A stretch of 64,000 nt of DNA from Bradyrhizobium diazoefficiens. Its GTDB lineage: Bacteria > Pseudomonadota > Alphaproteobacteria > Rhizobiales > Xanthobacteraceae. Shown piece after piece: positions 33,560 through 41,380 of the stretch (positions are counted from its first letter, which is position 1; every line of letters begins with the position of its first letter). The notes below the pieces were generated by a model. The model did not search any database. It worked only from the letters and a program-made list of their open reading frames with translations, and was not told the DNA's origin. The stretch is taken from assembly GCF_016616235.1 (NCBI RefSeq), contig NZ_CP067100.1, positions 4,771,001-4,835,000 of the forward strand, written 5' to 3'. The position numbers were made by a program, and so were the translations under genes.

Positions 33560-35761
33560 ATGAAAAAAAAGAATTTCCTTTGCCTGATATCGGCGATGTC
33601 GCTCGCCACATCGCTGGCCGGCATCGCGACGCCTGTACATGCGGGCGACGACGACCGCGACTTCGGCCGCAATCACGATCAGGACGGCGGCCGTCACGGC
33701 CACAAGTCGAAACAGGTCGTGCTGATCTCGCTCGACGGTGCCAAGCCCAATTTCATCCAGCAATTCATCGAGGAAGGCGTGCTGCCGCGTGACGGCGGTC
33801 TGGCGCGGCTGAGCCGCAAAGGTGCGGTGGCGCTGCAAAACGTGACGGCCTCGCCGTCACTGACGGCGGTGTCGCATATCGAAATCGCCACCGGCTCGAA
33901 CGCCGTGCACAACGATGTCCCCTCGAACACGTTCCAGGCCGTCGTCGCGCCGATCTCGTCGAGCATCAGCGGCTTCGCAGCCCCGATCGGCGGCTATCAG
34001 GAGAGCCCGCTCGGACCCTCGCCGCACCCGACTGCCGAACCGCTCTGGGTGCAGCTCCGCCAGCAGGGCAAGAAGGTCGCCACCGCGACCTGGCCCGGGG
34101 GCGACGGCGCCGACATCTCCATCAACGGCACCGTGGTGCAGCCGGCCCAGCCGACCCGCGTCGTCAACTACACCGTGCCGTTCGGCGGGTTCGGCGGCCT
34201 GTCCGCCCGCGGCTTCTCGCTGACCCAGTCCGACTTCGCGCCCGATGCGGGGGTCGTCTCGGGGCTCCAGGCCGCCGGCCATTTCTCCTATAGCCCGGTG
34301 CTGGTAACGACCAACCCGATCGAATCGTTCTCGTGCTCCTCGGCGCAGACCTCGACCTGCTCCAGCAACACGGCGACGTTCGATGTCAAATATTCGATTC
34401 GCGTCGCGGCGATCGACACCACCAACGACAACAAGGTGAACTACGATACGCTGGTGTTCTTCGACACCGCGCAGGGCATCAAGCCGGGACCGTTCCATGC
34501 GCCGTCCACGGGACCCGCCTATGCCAAGTTCGGCGAGGAGAACGCGCCGTTCTTCTTCGAGGGCAGCGGCGCCAGGGTCGGTGCCGCCTATTACGTCTCG
34601 CAGCTGTCGCCCGATCTCTCGGTGGTGCGCTTTGGCCGCTACGGTGCCAACTATATCCCGCGCAACACGCCGGTGCTGGCCGACGTCGACGACATCAACG
34701 ACAACATCGGCTTCTGGCGCCCGCAGGCCGATTTCCGCATTCCGGAGCGGCTCAGCCCCGGCTTCACGGATTTTCCCGATACCGAGATCGAGGCGATGTA
34801 TGAGGACATGGTCAAGACCTTCGTGCGCTACCAGGCCGAGATCGGCGAGCGCGCGATCCAGAACCATCCCGACGCCGAGCTCGTCATGGTCTATATCGAG
34901 CAGCCCGACGGCTCCGAGCACCAGTTCCTGCTGACCGATCCGCGCCAGGGCACCAATCCGAAGGACCCGAACTCGATCGGGGCCGGCCAGGATCCTGACA
35001 AGGTCAAGCGCTACGCCTCCTACATCCGCTTCGCCTATCAGGTTGCCGACAAGGCGGTGAAGAAGATCGCCGACGCGGCGGGCTCGGACAGCAACGTCAT
35101 CGTGGTGTCCGACCACGGCTTCGCTCCGTTCCACACCTCGGTCAACATGACCAACATCCTGAAGAGCGCCGGCATCGACACTAGCAAGCTGGCGATCCGC
35201 ACCTCGGGTCCGGTGGTCAACATCTATGTCAACCTCCAGAACCGCGAACAGGGCGGCACTGTCGATATCGCGACCTACAAGGCGCTGGTCGCGCAGATCA
35301 CCGACGCAGTGAGGAACGCGGTTGATCCCAACCCGAAGTTCAACTATTCGCTCGACAGCGGCCGCATCTTCACCGTGGTTGAGACCCGGCCGCTGCAGTG
35401 CGACGCCGGGACCGGACAGTGCACCAGCAAGACCATCGGCCAGGATTTCGGCGATGTGTTCGCACTGATGGCACCGGGCTACAATTTCGACGGCATCCAG
35501 AGCCCCGGCGTCGCCCGCCTTGGCGATGCGGCGTTCAATGCGGCCACCACCACGCTGTCGATGCCGAACTTCTACGGCGCGCACGGCCACGATCCCGAAC
35601 TGCCGGTGATGAGCGCGACCTTCATCGCCGCAGGTCCGGATATCCGCAAGACGACGATCCGGCGCATGCGCAACCTCGACGTCGCACCGACCATCATGCA
35701 GCTCCTCGGCGTCCGGCCGCATCAGGTCGATGGCGAGGTGCTGCGCGATATCCTGCGCTGA
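33560..35761 (+). CDS. secreted alkaline-phosphatase-fold phosphodiesterase / nucleotide pyrophosphatase
   Basis: A 733-residue exported protein. The signal peptide (residues 1 to about 29) ends VHAG and is followed by a 25-residue stretch rich in D, H, R and G that could bind metal. The catalytic domain starts with VVLISLDGAKPNF (metal Asp), has NVTASPSLTAVSH, with the likely nucleophile, and later VVSDHGFAPFH and GAHGHDPELPVM metal motifs, as in type I phosphodiesterases. Two cysteine pairs (SCSSAQTSTC and QCDAGTGQC) probably make disulfides. An inserted region at about 180-330 is not typical and may define substrate. ATG 33560 is chosen for the signal peptide. Confidence 0.85.
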   Translation: MKKKNFLCLISAMSLATSLAGIATPVHAGDDDRDFGRNHDQDGGRHGHKSKQVVLISLDGAKPNFIQQFIEEGVLPRDGGLARLSRKGAVALQNVTASPSLTAVSHIEIATGSNAVHNDVPSNTFQAVVAPISSSISGFAAPIGGYQESPLGPSPHPTAEPLWVQLRQQGKKVATATWPGGDGADISINGTVVQPAQPTRVVNYTVPFGGFGGLSARGFSLTQSDFAPDAGVVSGLQAAGHFSYSPVLVTTNPIESFSCSSAQTSTCSSNTATFDVKYSIRVAAIDTTNDNKVNYDTLVFFDTAQGIKPGPFHAPSTGPAYAKFGEENAPFFFEGSGARVGAAYYVSQLSPDLSVVRFGRYGANYIPRNTPVLADVDDINDNIGFWRPQADFRIPERLSPGFTDFPDTEIEAMYEDMVKTFVRYQAEIGERAIQNHPDAELVMVYIEQPDGSEHQFLLTDPRQGTNPKDPNSIGAGQDPDKVKRYASYIRFAYQVADKAVKKIADAAGSDSNVIVVSDHGFAPFHTSVNMTNILKSAGIDTSKLAIRTSGPVVNIYVNLQNREQGGTVDIATYKALVAQITDAVRNAVDPNPKFNYSLDSGRIFTVVETRPLQCDAGTGQCTSKTIGQDFGDVFALMAPGYNFDGIQSPGVARLGDAAFNAATTTLSMPNFYGAHGHDPELPVMSATFIAAGPDIRKTTIRRMRNLDVAPTIMQLLGVRPHQVDGEVLRDILR

Positions 35762-35787
35762 AGCAGGTCGCGCGACCGCAGGGCACG

Positions 35788-35817
35788 GCTGATGAGCGCG
35801 GGTCCGCGCTCATCAGC
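35788..35817. terminator. strong hairpin after the phosphodiesterase gene
   Basis: GCTGATGAGCGCG pairs with CGCGCTCATCAGC (13 base pairs) around GGTC. No T-run follows on either strand, so it is a stem-loop that could end or protect the mRNA, not a classical terminator. Confidence 0.45.
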
Positions 35818-35848
35818 TATCGTCGCGAGGGCGGTGCTTGCCGGCCCA

Positions 35849-35896
35849 CGCCTTCTCGACCTTATGCCTTCTCGACCTTACGCCTTCTCGACCTGC
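35849..35896. repeat. three tandem copies of a 16-base unit at the end of the DUF6894 gene
   Basis: The unit (C/T)GCCTTCTCGACCTTA occurs at 35849-35864 and 35865-35880, and a third copy, ending differently, at 35881-35896. The third copy encodes the C-terminus of the DUF6894 protein; the others follow its stop codon. Confidence 0.8.
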
Positions 35897-36108
35897 ATCG
35901 TGATCGACACTTTCAGGAGCGGCGCGCCCTCCTCGCGCACGTCGACGACGACGTGATGCGCGCTGCCGGCGATGAAGGCATCGCGGGCAATGGAGGCGCC
36001 GGTCAGCACCGCTTCCTTGCGCGCGTCGTCTGCGTCGGAGAGCTCCTGCCCGTTCTCATCCGGGATGAGACGACCATTCTCGTGAATGTCGAAATGAAAT
36101 CGCGGCAT
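35878..36108 (-). CDS. DUF6894 family small protein
   Basis: A 76-residue protein with the DUF6894 pattern: PRFHFDIHENGRLIPDENGQE (abridged in meaning to a PRYFFD-like start), a DADDARKEAVLTGASIARD helix and a final beta hairpin VVVDVREEGAPLLKVSI. Members are common in rhizobia, often in several copies, and have no known activity. A perfect EcfG-type promoter lies at 36142-36167, so expression in stationary phase or stress is likely. The last codons are part of a triplicated 16-base unit. Confidence 0.8.
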   Translation of the reverse strand: MPRFHFDIHENGRLIPDENGQELSDADDARKEAVLTGASIARDAFIAGSAHHVVVDVREEGAPLLKVSITMQVEKA

Positions 36109-36115
36109 CGGGCGC

Positions 36116-36847
36116 TCAAAGCGTTGGCGATTGGTGCAAATAACGGTCGTCGAAATCCGCCAGTTCCAAAAGTTTCCGCTCGTCCAGCACGGTGACGCGC
36201 CCGCGGTGCAACTCGACGAGACCTTCCTGGCGCAATTGCTTGATCACGCGGTTGGCGTGCACTGCGGTGATGCCCAAGGCTTCGCCGATCTGCTCCTGGG
36301 TCAGCGGCATCTCGAGGCTGGCGCCATCGACGCGTCCGATGATTCTGAGCCGTTCGCGCAGCTCGATGATGACATGGGCGAGGCGCGCCGGCGCAGGGCG
36401 CTGGCCGACATTGACGATCCATTCGCGAAACACCGCGGCGTCGATCAGCGTGTCCCGCCAGAACATCTCGGCGAGATTCGGCCGGCGGCGATGCAGCTTC
36501 TGCAGCGTGTCGTGACTGATGAAGCCGAGCGTCGACGGCGTCAGCGTCGACAGATCATGGTCCATCACGTGCAGGAACAGGCTCATCAGATCGGGGATTT
36601 CGCCGGGGATGTGGATCGAGAGGATCTGCCGCTTGCCGCTCGCAATCGTCTTGGAGCGCGCGCAGAAGCCGTCGACAACCAAGCAACAACTGGTCGCCCG
36701 CTCACCGTCCCGCACCACCGTCGTCTCCGCCGGATACTGCCGCACCGAGATCGGCAGGGCTTCGATCTCGTTGATGTCCTCCTCCGCGATCGCGGCGGAG
36801 ATGCGCAGGCGCCTGATGAGCGCCGCGCGGATCGCATCGCTGGGCAC
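36116..36847 (-). CDS. Crp/Fnr-family transcriptional regulator
   Basis: A 243-residue regulator. Residues about 25-140 form the cyclic-nucleotide-binding-like beta barrel (EEDINEIEALPISVRQYPAE, shown partly, through HIPGEIPDLMSLFLH). The C-terminal winged helix contains LTQEQIGEALGITAVHANRVI (abridged) as its recognition helix. There is no N-terminal FNR cysteine cluster, so it is not an oxygen-sensing FNR. GTG 36847 with GGAG upstream is preferred to the longer reading from 37018. The 3' end contains the promoter of the DUF6894 gene, eight bases downstream. Confidence 0.87.
   Translation of the reverse strand: MPSDAIRAALIRRLRISAAIAEEDINEIEALPISVRQYPAETTVVRDGERATSCCLVVDGFCARSKTIASGKRQILSIHIPGEIPDLMSLFLHVMDHDLSTLTPSTLGFISHDTLQKLHRRRPNLAEMFWRDTLIDAAVFREWIVNVGQRPAPARLAHVIIELRERLRIIGRVDGASLEMPLTQEQIGEALGITAVHANRVIKQLRQEGLVELHRGRVTVLDERKLLELADFDDRYLHQSPTL
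36142..36167 (-). promoter_or_regulatory. EcfG-type promoter of the DUF6894 gene
   Basis: Minus-strand GGAAC (36167-36163), 17 bases, CGTT (36145-36142): a full match to the general-stress consensus, inside the 3' coding end of the Crp/Fnr gene and about 34 bases before ATG 36108. Confidence 0.55.
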
Positions 36848-37021
36848 TGGAGCTGCTCCGGTCTGAGGATTGGAACCTTGCCGTGGCCGGGATTGCAATG
36901 AGCGGCGGCTCCACAGCGACAAACCCACGATCTGCCTAAGGTTCCAACAAAAGTTAAGGACGCTGCGCGCGCCGACATGGTTGAGTTTCGGCTGGAAAGC
37001 CCAAACCATGACCAGCAAGCC

Positions 37022-37225
37022 ATGACCAAGAAGCGCAACCGCACACGACCGGCCCTGTCACTCCAGGAGCGCCTGACCAAATTCACGCAGGATGCCCGCG
37101 CCGCCGCCAAGAATCTCCCGGCAGGCGCCGAGCGCCGCGCCCTGTTGCAAAAGGTGCGCGACGGTGAAGCGGCCGCGGAAATGGAACGCCTGCTGTCCTC
37201 ACCGGGCCTGCAACCGCCGAAATGA
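37022..37225 (+). CDS. small basic hypothetical protein
   Basis: A 67-residue, lysine- and arginine-rich protein (TKKRNRTRPALSLQERL) with a helical, alanine-rich centre. No signal peptide or known domain. ATG 37022 is preferred to 36977. It is divergent from the Crp/Fnr gene. Function unknown. Confidence 0.5.
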   Translation: MTKKRNRTRPALSLQERLTKFTQDARAAAKNLPAGAERRALLQKVRDGEAAAEMERLLSSPGLQPPK

Positions 37226-37259
37226 TCTGCGTTGGCAGCGGATGCTAGGCGCTTTGCTG

Positions 37260-37403
37260 CTACTGCTTCGCCATCAGCTCGAGCGCGGGCGCAAAGCGCT
37301 CGGCAAATGTCAATGTTGTGGCGTGATGAACCGCGGCGAACGACGCCGAGATGCCTGCTGAAGCGACCGCAAGCAAGGCAACCGTGAAAAACAGACGGCG
37401 CAT
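37260..37403 (-). CDS. 47-residue exported peptide
   Basis: A short gene with excellent signals: AGGAGG six bases before ATG 37403 and an N-terminus RRLFFTVALLAVASAGISAS that is a textbook signal peptide, with cleavage likely after ASFA near residue 23. The mature part would be only about 24 residues (HHATTLTF...MAKQ). No homolog known to me. It lies convergent to the small gene at 37022. Confidence 0.55.
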   Translation of the reverse strand: MRRLFFTVALLAVASAGISASFAAVHHATTLTFAERFAPALELMAKQ

Positions 37404-37673
37404 TTTGGCCTCCTGTGCGAGCTCGACGATCCCAAACAGATGGGGCAGCTCTGTTTCAGGACGGTTTCATGGCGGCGGAAAATGATTTCGCTCAAGCGGC
37501 TGTGATGACATTCGTCTTATCGGGCCCCCTGCCGTAACCAACAAACAAGAATGCCGTTGTCTTGCAGCGGGCGCGAGTCGTCCCGGGAAATTTGCATCAG
37601 GGATCACGATCGTGAATCGCAAGGCTGCAGCGACAGGCTGGGCCTGAGTGCATAGTCTTCGAGGAATACTCAA

Positions 37674-37829
37674 ATGGATGTCGTCATCCGGAAGCTGAAT
37701 GGTTTGTGGCACCTCATCATTGGATCAAGTCTGATCCGAACGCCCTTCCTGGCAACCCAGGACCGCGCCTTGGTCGTGACCGACGCGCGGCGTGCCTATC
37801 CCGGCGCCAAGATCTTCCAGCGCGACTGA
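37674..37829 (+). CDS. 51-residue hypothetical protein
   Basis: Starts at ATG 37674 with GAGGAA eight bases upstream and reads through to TGA 37827. A hydrophobic patch (LWHLIIGSSLI) is followed by a polar tail ending AYPGAKIFQRD. It may be a remnant of a longer gene. Stops 14 bases short of the convergent ParB-like gene. Weakly supported. Confidence 0.35.
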   Translation: MDVVIRKLNGLWHLIIGSSLIRTPFLATQDRALVVTDARRAYPGAKIFQRD

Positions 37830-37842
37830 TGTGAGCTGGCGT

Positions 37843-38472
37843 CTAGTCATCATCCGCCGGTCCGCACCAGCCGGGCAGATAGATCGCATCCTTGCTCTTG
37901 GCCGACGCCATCGCCTTTTCCAGAGCCTTGTCGAAATTGGCGTCCACCGCCTTGCGCGAGAGTTTCCGGCGCAGATAGTCGGCCCACAAGAATTCCGAGA
38001 ACGGCGTGGTGTCCTTGGCGAAGCCGCCCATGCGGCGCAGTTCGCCGGCAAGGCTGCGGAACGGATCGTCCTTGAGATCGGCGACCGACTTCGGCAGATC
38101 GCGGAACGGGCGCCGCTCGCCCTTGGCGTCGTAGGGATAGACCCAGCGCTTGTTGTCCATCACGCCCCAGAACGCCTCGCGCTCGACCATCCGGAGATCG
38201 CCCACCACGGTCACCAGCACGTCCTTGACGCCCTCGTCATGCAGCGCGCGGCCGAGATGATGATGGTCGATCACGTAGTAGCGCAGGTCCGGCCCGTAGA
38301 CGACCGGGATCATATGCTTGCCGAGCAGATCGGCCTGCTTCTTCTTGTCCTGCTCGCGCCAGCGCTTGCGCTTCTCCTTGACCTCGCGCATGCCGACGGT
38401 CATCTGCGTCGGCCGAAGCGACAGGATCGGCACCGGATGTACTCTCGGCTCGCGCGCGTTGGTAGTTGTCAT
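37843..38472 (-). CDS. ParB-like nuclease-domain protein
   Basis: A 209-residue protein of the ParB-like (ParBc_2) family. VHPVPILSLRPTQMTVGMRE starts the domain, GKHMIPVVYGPDLRYYVIDHHHLGRAL holds the conserved DHHH motif (abridged), and a C-terminal basic helix region follows. It lacks the helix-turn-helix of true chromosome-partition ParB and no parA is adjacent, so a plain enzymatic or regulatory role is likely. ATG 38472 is chosen; the long upstream reading to 39342 is antisense to other genes. Confidence 0.8.
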   Translation of the reverse strand: MTTTNAREPRVHPVPILSLRPTQMTVGMREVKEKRKRWREQDKKKQADLLGKHMIPVVYGPDLRYYVIDHHHLGRALHDEGVKDVLVTVVGDLRMVEREAFWGVMDNKRWVYPYDAKGERRPFRDLPKSVADLKDDPFRSLAGELRRMGGFAKDTTPFSEFLWADYLRRKLSRKAVDANFDKALEKAMASAKSKDAIYLPGWCGPADDD

Positions 38473-38805
38473 GGTCGAAGGCCTCTCGCATGAGTTCGCA
38501 ACCGGCGGTGCCGGTTCCGCGGGATTATGACACGGGCCCGGCGGCGGCAAAATGCATTCGGTTCCGGCAACGAGATCACAAGCCAATGTGCACGGCGACG
38601 ACGCCGAGCGCCGTGGCCGTTGCTGCAGCGCACCGCGCCTTCCTGATGCAAGGATGCCCTCCTGGCGCAAGGATGACGACCGCTCGCCCGCAGCCCCACG
38701 GGATAGTGCGAACGCGCAATGCACGTGCGCGTTGAGAAGATTTTCTGCAACGCCTTCACCACGTATGCTATCTAAAATCGCTGCTTCGGAGTTGATCCTC
38801 ACATC
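38473..38805. other. 333-base intergenic region
   Basis: Between the divergent ParB-like and membrane-anchored genes. It holds a short imperfect repeat (GCAAGGATG at about 38648 and 38671). No gene or clear promoter consensus seen. Confidence 0.4.
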
Positions 38806-39147
38806 ATGAAGACCCAGCGGCCCATAAGCTCTGATGACGAGCACCGGGTGCTCCAGTTCAGGCCGCGCAATTCGCCCTCCCCGCCGGTCCACCGCGGCAG
38901 CGGCACCGTTCAGCCGCTCCGCGTCACGCCCGAGCCGCTCGACATGTCCCGCTACGAGCAGCCCCGCGCTGCGCCGGACGATTTCCGCCACCGCATGCTC
39001 GCCAACATCGCCGCCCTCGCCTTCACCGTCGCGCTGACCGCGATCGGGATCTGGCTCGCGGTGAGCATCGCCGATCTGCGCCGGACCCAGGATTGCGTGC
39101 TGATGGGCCGCCGGGACTGCGTCAAGATCACGACGCCCCATATCTAA
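38806..39147 (+). CDS. hypothetical single-pass membrane protein
   Basis: A 113-residue protein with a polar proline/arginine-rich N-terminal half, a hydrophobic helix at about 65-89 (ANIAALAFTVALTAIGIWLA) and a short C-terminal part with two cysteines (DCVLMGRRDC), probably periplasmic. No family recognised. It precedes the acpXL operon by 213 bases on the same strand but a functional link is not evident. Confidence 0.6.
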   Translation: MKTQRPISSDDEHRVLQFRPRNSPSPPVHRGSGTVQPLRVTPEPLDMSRYEQPRAAPDDFRHRMLANIAALAFTVALTAIGIWLAVSIADLRRTQDCVLMGRRDCVKITTPHI

Positions 39148-39360
39148 GGCCCGGTCCCGGCCGAAACGGCTCCGGCAGGCGTCCCCAGCCCTGTCCGAAG
39201 CGCCTTGTCCGGCTCCATTGAACTCAGGGCGGCGCTCCGATATACGGGCTTTCGACCCGGCCAGAGCGGGGTTGAGGGCGTCATCTGGGGCGCGATGCCC
39301 GCCCACCGTGCCACTCTGGAACCATCTGACAAATATCTGCAATATATCAAAGGCTTAGTG

Positions 39361-39648
39361 ATGTCTTCCACATTCGATCAGGTCGCCACGATTATCGCTG
39401 AAACCTGCGACATCCCGCGCGACACGATCACGCCGGATAGTCACGCGATCGACGATCTCGGCATCGACAGCCTTGATTTCCTCGACATCGCGTTCGCGAT
39501 CGACAAGCAGTTCGGCATCAAGCTGCCGCTGGAAAAATGGACCCAGGAGGTCAACGACGGCAAGGCGACCACCGAGCAGTATTTCGTGTTGAAGAATCTG
39601 TGCGCCCGCATCGACGAACTGGTTGCGGCCAAGGGCGCGAGCGCCTAA
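39361..39648 (+). CDS. acpXL: acyl carrier protein AcpXL
   Basis: A 95-residue acyl carrier protein. The phosphopantetheine serine lies in [10 protein letters not shown]. The sequence after it ([19 protein letters not shown]) identifies the specialised AcpXL that carries the 26-28 carbon hydroxy-acyl chain for rhizobial lipid A, not the housekeeping AcpP. It is the first gene of the very-long-chain fatty acid operon. ATG 39361 is chosen; the longer reading from 39205 is not family-like. Confidence 0.92.
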   Translation: MSSTFDQVATIIAETCDIPRDTITPDSHAIDDLGIDSLDFLDIAFAIDKQFGIKLPLEKWTQEVNDGKATTEQYFVLKNLCARIDELVAAKGASA

Positions 39649-39658
39649 GCGCGCGGTC

Positions 39659-40129
39659 ATGCAACTCGAATACTTCCACATGATCGATCGGATCGTCGAC
39701 CTCAACATCGACGAGAAGACGATCGTCGTCGAGGCTCAGGTCCCCAAGGAAAGCACCATCTTCGAGGGGCACTTCCCGGGTTATCCGCTGATGCCCGGCG
39801 TGCTCCTGATCGAATCGATGGCGCAGGCCTCGGGCTGGCTTCAGCTCGGCGTGCTCAAGTTCGAGCGCATGCCGATCCTCGCCGCCGTCAAGGAGGCCAA
39901 GGTCCGCGGCTCCGTGTTTCCCGGCGACCTCATGAGCATCGAGGCGACGCTGGCCCATGAGGGTTCGGGCTACGCCATGACCGAGGCCAAGATCAGGGTC
40001 GGCGGCAAGCTGCGCGCGAATTCGACGCTGACCTTCACGCAGATTCCCTTCCCCAATGCGGATATGCGCGGCTACATGGATTCGTTCGCCAAACGCATCG
40101 GCTTTCCGCAACAGGCCGTATCGCCATGA
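39659..40129 (+). CDS. fabZXL: 3-hydroxyacyl-ACP dehydratase, FabZ-like
   Basis: A 156-residue hot-dog-fold dehydratase. The catalytic region GHFPGYPLMPGVLLIESMAQ contains the expected His and Glu. It removes water during elongation of the acyl chain on AcpXL. Starts ten bases after the acpXL stop and overlaps the next start by four bases. Slightly longer than housekeeping FabZ. Confidence 0.9.
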   Translation: MQLEYFHMIDRIVDLNIDEKTIVVEAQVPKESTIFEGHFPGYPLMPGVLLIESMAQASGWLQLGVLKFERMPILAAVKEAKVRGSVFPGDLMSIEATLAHEGSGYAMTEAKIRVGGKLRANSTLTFTQIPFPNADMRGYMDSFAKRIGFPQQAVSP

Positions 40130-41331
40130 CTGAGACTGCTTCGAAGCCGGGCCAGACCGAAGTCTGGATCACCGGTATTGGCCTTGCCACCTCGCTCGGC
40201 GAGGGCCTGGATGCCAACTGGGCTGCGCTTCAGGAGAAGCGCATCAATGTCGATGAAAAGGGCTTTGCGCCCTACATCGTGCATCCCCTGATGCCGGTGA
40301 CCTTCGACAGCCAGATCCCAAAGAAGGGCGACCAGCGCCAGATGGAAGCCTGGCAGCGCATCGGCACCTACGCTGCCGGCCTTGCGCTCGACTCCGCCGG
40401 GATCAAAGGCAACAAGGATATCCTGTCGAAAATCGACATGGTGGTGGCCGCCGGCGGCGGCGAGCGCGATCTCAACGTCGACACCGGCGTGCTGACGGCC
40501 GAGGCCAAGGGCGCCAATGCGCCGGGCTTCCTCAACGAACGCCTGATGAGCGATTTGCGCCCGACCCTGTTCCTGGCCCAGCTCTCCAATCTCCTCGCCG
40601 GCAACATCGCCATCGTGCACGGTCTCGGCGGCACCTCGCGCACCTTCATGGGCGAAGAGGTTGCGGGCGCCGATGCGGCACGTATCGCGCTGGCGCGCAT
40701 CGCCTCGGGCGAGAGCGACATTGCGCTGATCGGCGGCTCGCACAATGGCGAGCGCAAGGACCTTCTGGTCCTCTACGAATTCGGCGACTTCAACCTGAAG
40801 AACAAATTCGCGCCGGTCTGGGCTCGCAAGGACCACGCCGGCTTCGCGCTCGGCTCGGCCGGCGCGTTCCTGGTGCTGGAGTCCCGCGCCCATGCCGAAG
40901 CCCGCGGCGCAAAGCCGTTCGCAAAGCTGTCGAGCGTCGTTGCCGACCTCGCCCGGCGCAAGCAACCCGGCGACATGGCTGCGACCCTGGAGAAGCTGTG
41001 GGCCAAGCTGCCCAGGCGCGAGGGCAAGGGCGCGATCATCACGGGTGCGACCGGGGCCGAGCCCGCGACGAGTGAAGAGCGCGGCTTCTTGAAGAGCCAC
41101 GCTGATTTTCCGGTGCGCTCGACCGGCACCATGTTCGGCCACGCCATGGAAACGCAATTCCCGCTCGGGATCGCGCTCGCCGCGCTCTCGATCTCGCGCG
41201 GCGCGCTGTTCCCGCCGAACGATTCCACGGGGACCGAGATTGAAATGCAGGGGGCGCCCACCCAGATCGTGGTGGTGGGGGCCGGACACTGGCGCGGCGA
41301 AGGCATGGCGCTGGTCGAGGCGGTGAGCTGA
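40126..41331 (+). CDS. fabF2XL: ketosynthase-fold protein without active-site cysteine (FabF2XL)
   Basis: A 401-residue thiolase-fold protein paired with FabF1. Where active ketosynthases have ACAxG, this one reads GLGGTSRT, and the whole protein contains no cysteine. The NAHGT histidine block is also replaced (TGATGAEPAT), though MFGHAMETQFPLG keeps the last histidine. This is the pattern of a chain-length factor: a catalytically silent partner that shapes the acyl pocket of a KS heterodimer. It is translationally coupled to fabZ and followed by the active fabF1. Confidence 0.87.
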   Translation: MTETASKPGQTEVWITGIGLATSLGEGLDANWAALQEKRINVDEKGFAPYIVHPLMPVTFDSQIPKKGDQRQMEAWQRIGTYAAGLALDSAGIKGNKDILSKIDMVVAAGGGERDLNVDTGVLTAEAKGANAPGFLNERLMSDLRPTLFLAQLSNLLAGNIAIVHGLGGTSRTFMGEEVAGADAARIALARIASGESDIALIGGSHNGERKDLLVLYEFGDFNLKNKFAPVWARKDHAGFALGSAGAFLVLESRAHAEARGAKPFAKLSSVVADLARRKQPGDMAATLEKLWAKLPRREGKGAIITGATGAEPATSEERGFLKSHADFPVRSTGTMFGHAMETQFPLGIALAALSISRGALFPPNDSTGTEIEMQGAPTQIVVVGAGHWRGEGMALVEAVS

Positions 41332-41380
41332 AGCGCGTCCGCGCTTTAGCAGGCTATGCTCTACTCATCGGGGGATCGAC

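Noticed and set aside
36116..36847. Crp/Fnr protein considered as FixK or FnrN
   Set aside because: There is no N-terminal cysteine motif and no fix gene nearby; only the broad family call is supported.
37467..37712. 81-codon minus-strand frame
   Set aside because: No ribosome binding site, odd composition, and overlaps the better 51-codon frame at 37674.
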